NCBI RefSeq assembly: GCF_016862315.1
Contig: NZ_BOMS01000026.1
Coordinates: 1 to 64,000, forward strand
Source of the DNA: Actinoplanes palleronii
GTDB taxonomy: Bacteria; Actinomycetota; Actinomycetes; Mycobacteriales; Micromonosporaceae
DNA: 64,000 nt
Direction of reading: 5' to 3'
The translations under genes and the position numbers were made by a program. Shown here piece by piece: positions 63,360 to 64,000 of this stretch. The notes beneath the pieces were generated by a model. That model was given only the letters and a program-made list of their open reading frames with translations, did not search any database and was not told where the DNA came from. Numbering within the stretch: the first letter of the stretch is position 1; the number at the start of each line of letters is the position of its first letter.

Positions 63360-64000
63360 ATGGCCGGAATCACACCAGCGCCCCCGCGGGACGACGTCGA
63401 GCGGCCGCGGGCCGAGCCCCTGGTAGGCAGGGGGATGATCCCCCTCTTCATCGCCCTGATCGGCTGTTTCACGGCTTGGGGCATCGCGCAGGACCTCACC
63501 ACGCCGATGGTGGCCGGCTTCCAGCGGATCTTCGACATGAGCACGTTCCAGGCGTCGCTCGTCCAGCTCGCCTATTTCGGGGCGTACTTCCTGCTGGCGT
63601 TGCCCGCTGCGCTGATCAACCAGCGGTTCGGTTACAAGACCGGGATTCTTACCGGCCTCGGACTCGCGGCGCTCGGCGCCTTCCTCTTCTACCCGGCCAG
63701 CAAGATCATGACGTACGAGGCCTTCCTCGTCGCGTTGTTCGCGATGGCCGCCGGCTGCTCGATCCTGGAGACGTCCGCCAATCCGTATGTGATGTCGCTC
63801 GGACCGGAGGGGACCGCGACCCGGCGGCTGAACCTCGCACAGGCCTTCAACCCGCTGGGGACGGTCATCGGCGTTCTGCTCGCCTCCACGCTGATCCTGC
63901 CCAAGCTGGTCGACCCCGTGGACGTTGCGACGCTGACACCGGAACAGGTGCACGCCATCCGCGCGGGTGAGCTGGGCGCCGTGATGGGGCCGTACCTCGG
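63360..64000 (+). CDS. Sugar MFS transporter (FucP-like), 3' end cut by window
   Basis: The first 213 residues of a major facilitator of the fucose/galactose/glucose:proton symporter family. The helix-one motif IPLFIALIGCFTAWGIAQDL, the loop after helix 2 LINQRFGYKTGILTGLGLAA, and the ETSANPYVMSLGPEGTATRR segment with AQAFNPLGTVIGVLLAS are family signatures. The gene runs off at 64000 with the frame open, so about half of the protein (about 410-430 residues usually) is missing. The ATG at 63360 is the likely start, although no strong ribosome site is next to it. Confidence 0.88.
   Translation, partial: MAGITPAPPRDDVERPRAEPLVGRGMIPLFIALIGCFTAWGIAQDLTTPMVAGFQRIFDMSTFQASLVQLAYFGAYFLLALPAALINQRFGYKTGILTGLGLAALGAFLFYPASKIMTYEAFLVALFAMAAGCSILETSANPYVMSLGPEGTATRRLNLAQAFNPLGTVIGVLLASTLILPKLVDPVDVATLTPEQVHAIRAGELGAVMGPYL

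Noticed and set aside
1-64000. CRISPR arrays, tRNA genes, rRNA genes and riboswitches
   Set aside because: I saw no regularly spaced direct repeats, no cloverleaf with CCA-like acceptor near the integrase, and no recognised riboswitch core; a tRNAscan-SE and Infernal run would be decisive.

Overview
The window is high-GC DNA with short intergenic gaps, many 4-bp ATGA/GTGA gene overlaps, GTG starts, SARP/AfsR regulators, ECF sigma factors, an MbtH-linked NRPS and MMPL/SSS transporters. This is the pattern of a filamentous actinomycete, possibly of the Micromonosporaceae. There is no rRNA or other marker that fixes the genus, so that placement is inference.

Layout. 1-8.3 kb: RidA-like protein, a frameshifted lipoprotein, an I36-type secreted protein, a MEKHLA protein, an FAD monooxygenase, a broken polytopic membrane protein and a receptor-like Ser/Thr kinase with a fascin-like ectodomain. 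8.3-12.6 kb: a BTAD regulator, a LuxR-type ATPase regulator with two stops and one frameshift, and a decayed IS701 transposase. 12.7-18.6 kb: alpha/beta hydrolase, GNAT and two convergent MFS transporters split exactly between their stop codons by an intact 1381-bp IS701-family element. 18.7-24.8 kb: acyl-AMP ligase/GNAT/ACAD operon and a 993-aa AfsR-like regulator. 25-32 kb: two ECF sigma factors, GNAT, a hydrolase lacking its nucleophile serine, and an overlapping FAAL/acyl-CoA ligase pair. 32.6-40.2 kb: DUF3311 + SSS symporter, SigE-like factor with a frameshifted coupled partner, MFS, lipoprotein, DUF3455, ISAs1 remnant and a secreted fascin-like protein. 40.2-43.4 kb: a mobile module with a group II intron 3' end (domains V and VI), tyrosine integrase, AbrB-like protein, and a chimera of an IS3-type fragment and a serine-recombinase C-terminus. 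43.5-52.1 kb: a four-gene NRPS operon. 52.3-56.5 kb: decayed genes, an amidohydrolase of lower GC, and a 49-bp imperfect inverted repeat. 56.5-64 kb: MMPL exporter, OmpR-type two-component system, SDR with a divergent MmyB-like regulator, and the start of a FucP-like sugar transporter.

The strongest candidate for a new system is the compact operon at 43521-52099. It holds a two-module NRPS (A-PCP-C-A-PCP-degenerate PCP-TE), MbtH, a sulfotransferase and an ABC exporter. Every junction overlaps by 4 or 11 bp. The first adenylation domain has a tyrosine-like pocket, so a sulfated, exported, tyrosine-containing dipeptide (or a multimer of it) is a testable prediction. The second main observation is how many genes carry one-base indels or nonsense codons. 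Either this is a decaying, IS-rich chromosomal region or the assembly has residual indel errors; this should be settled from the reads before the broken genes are interpreted.
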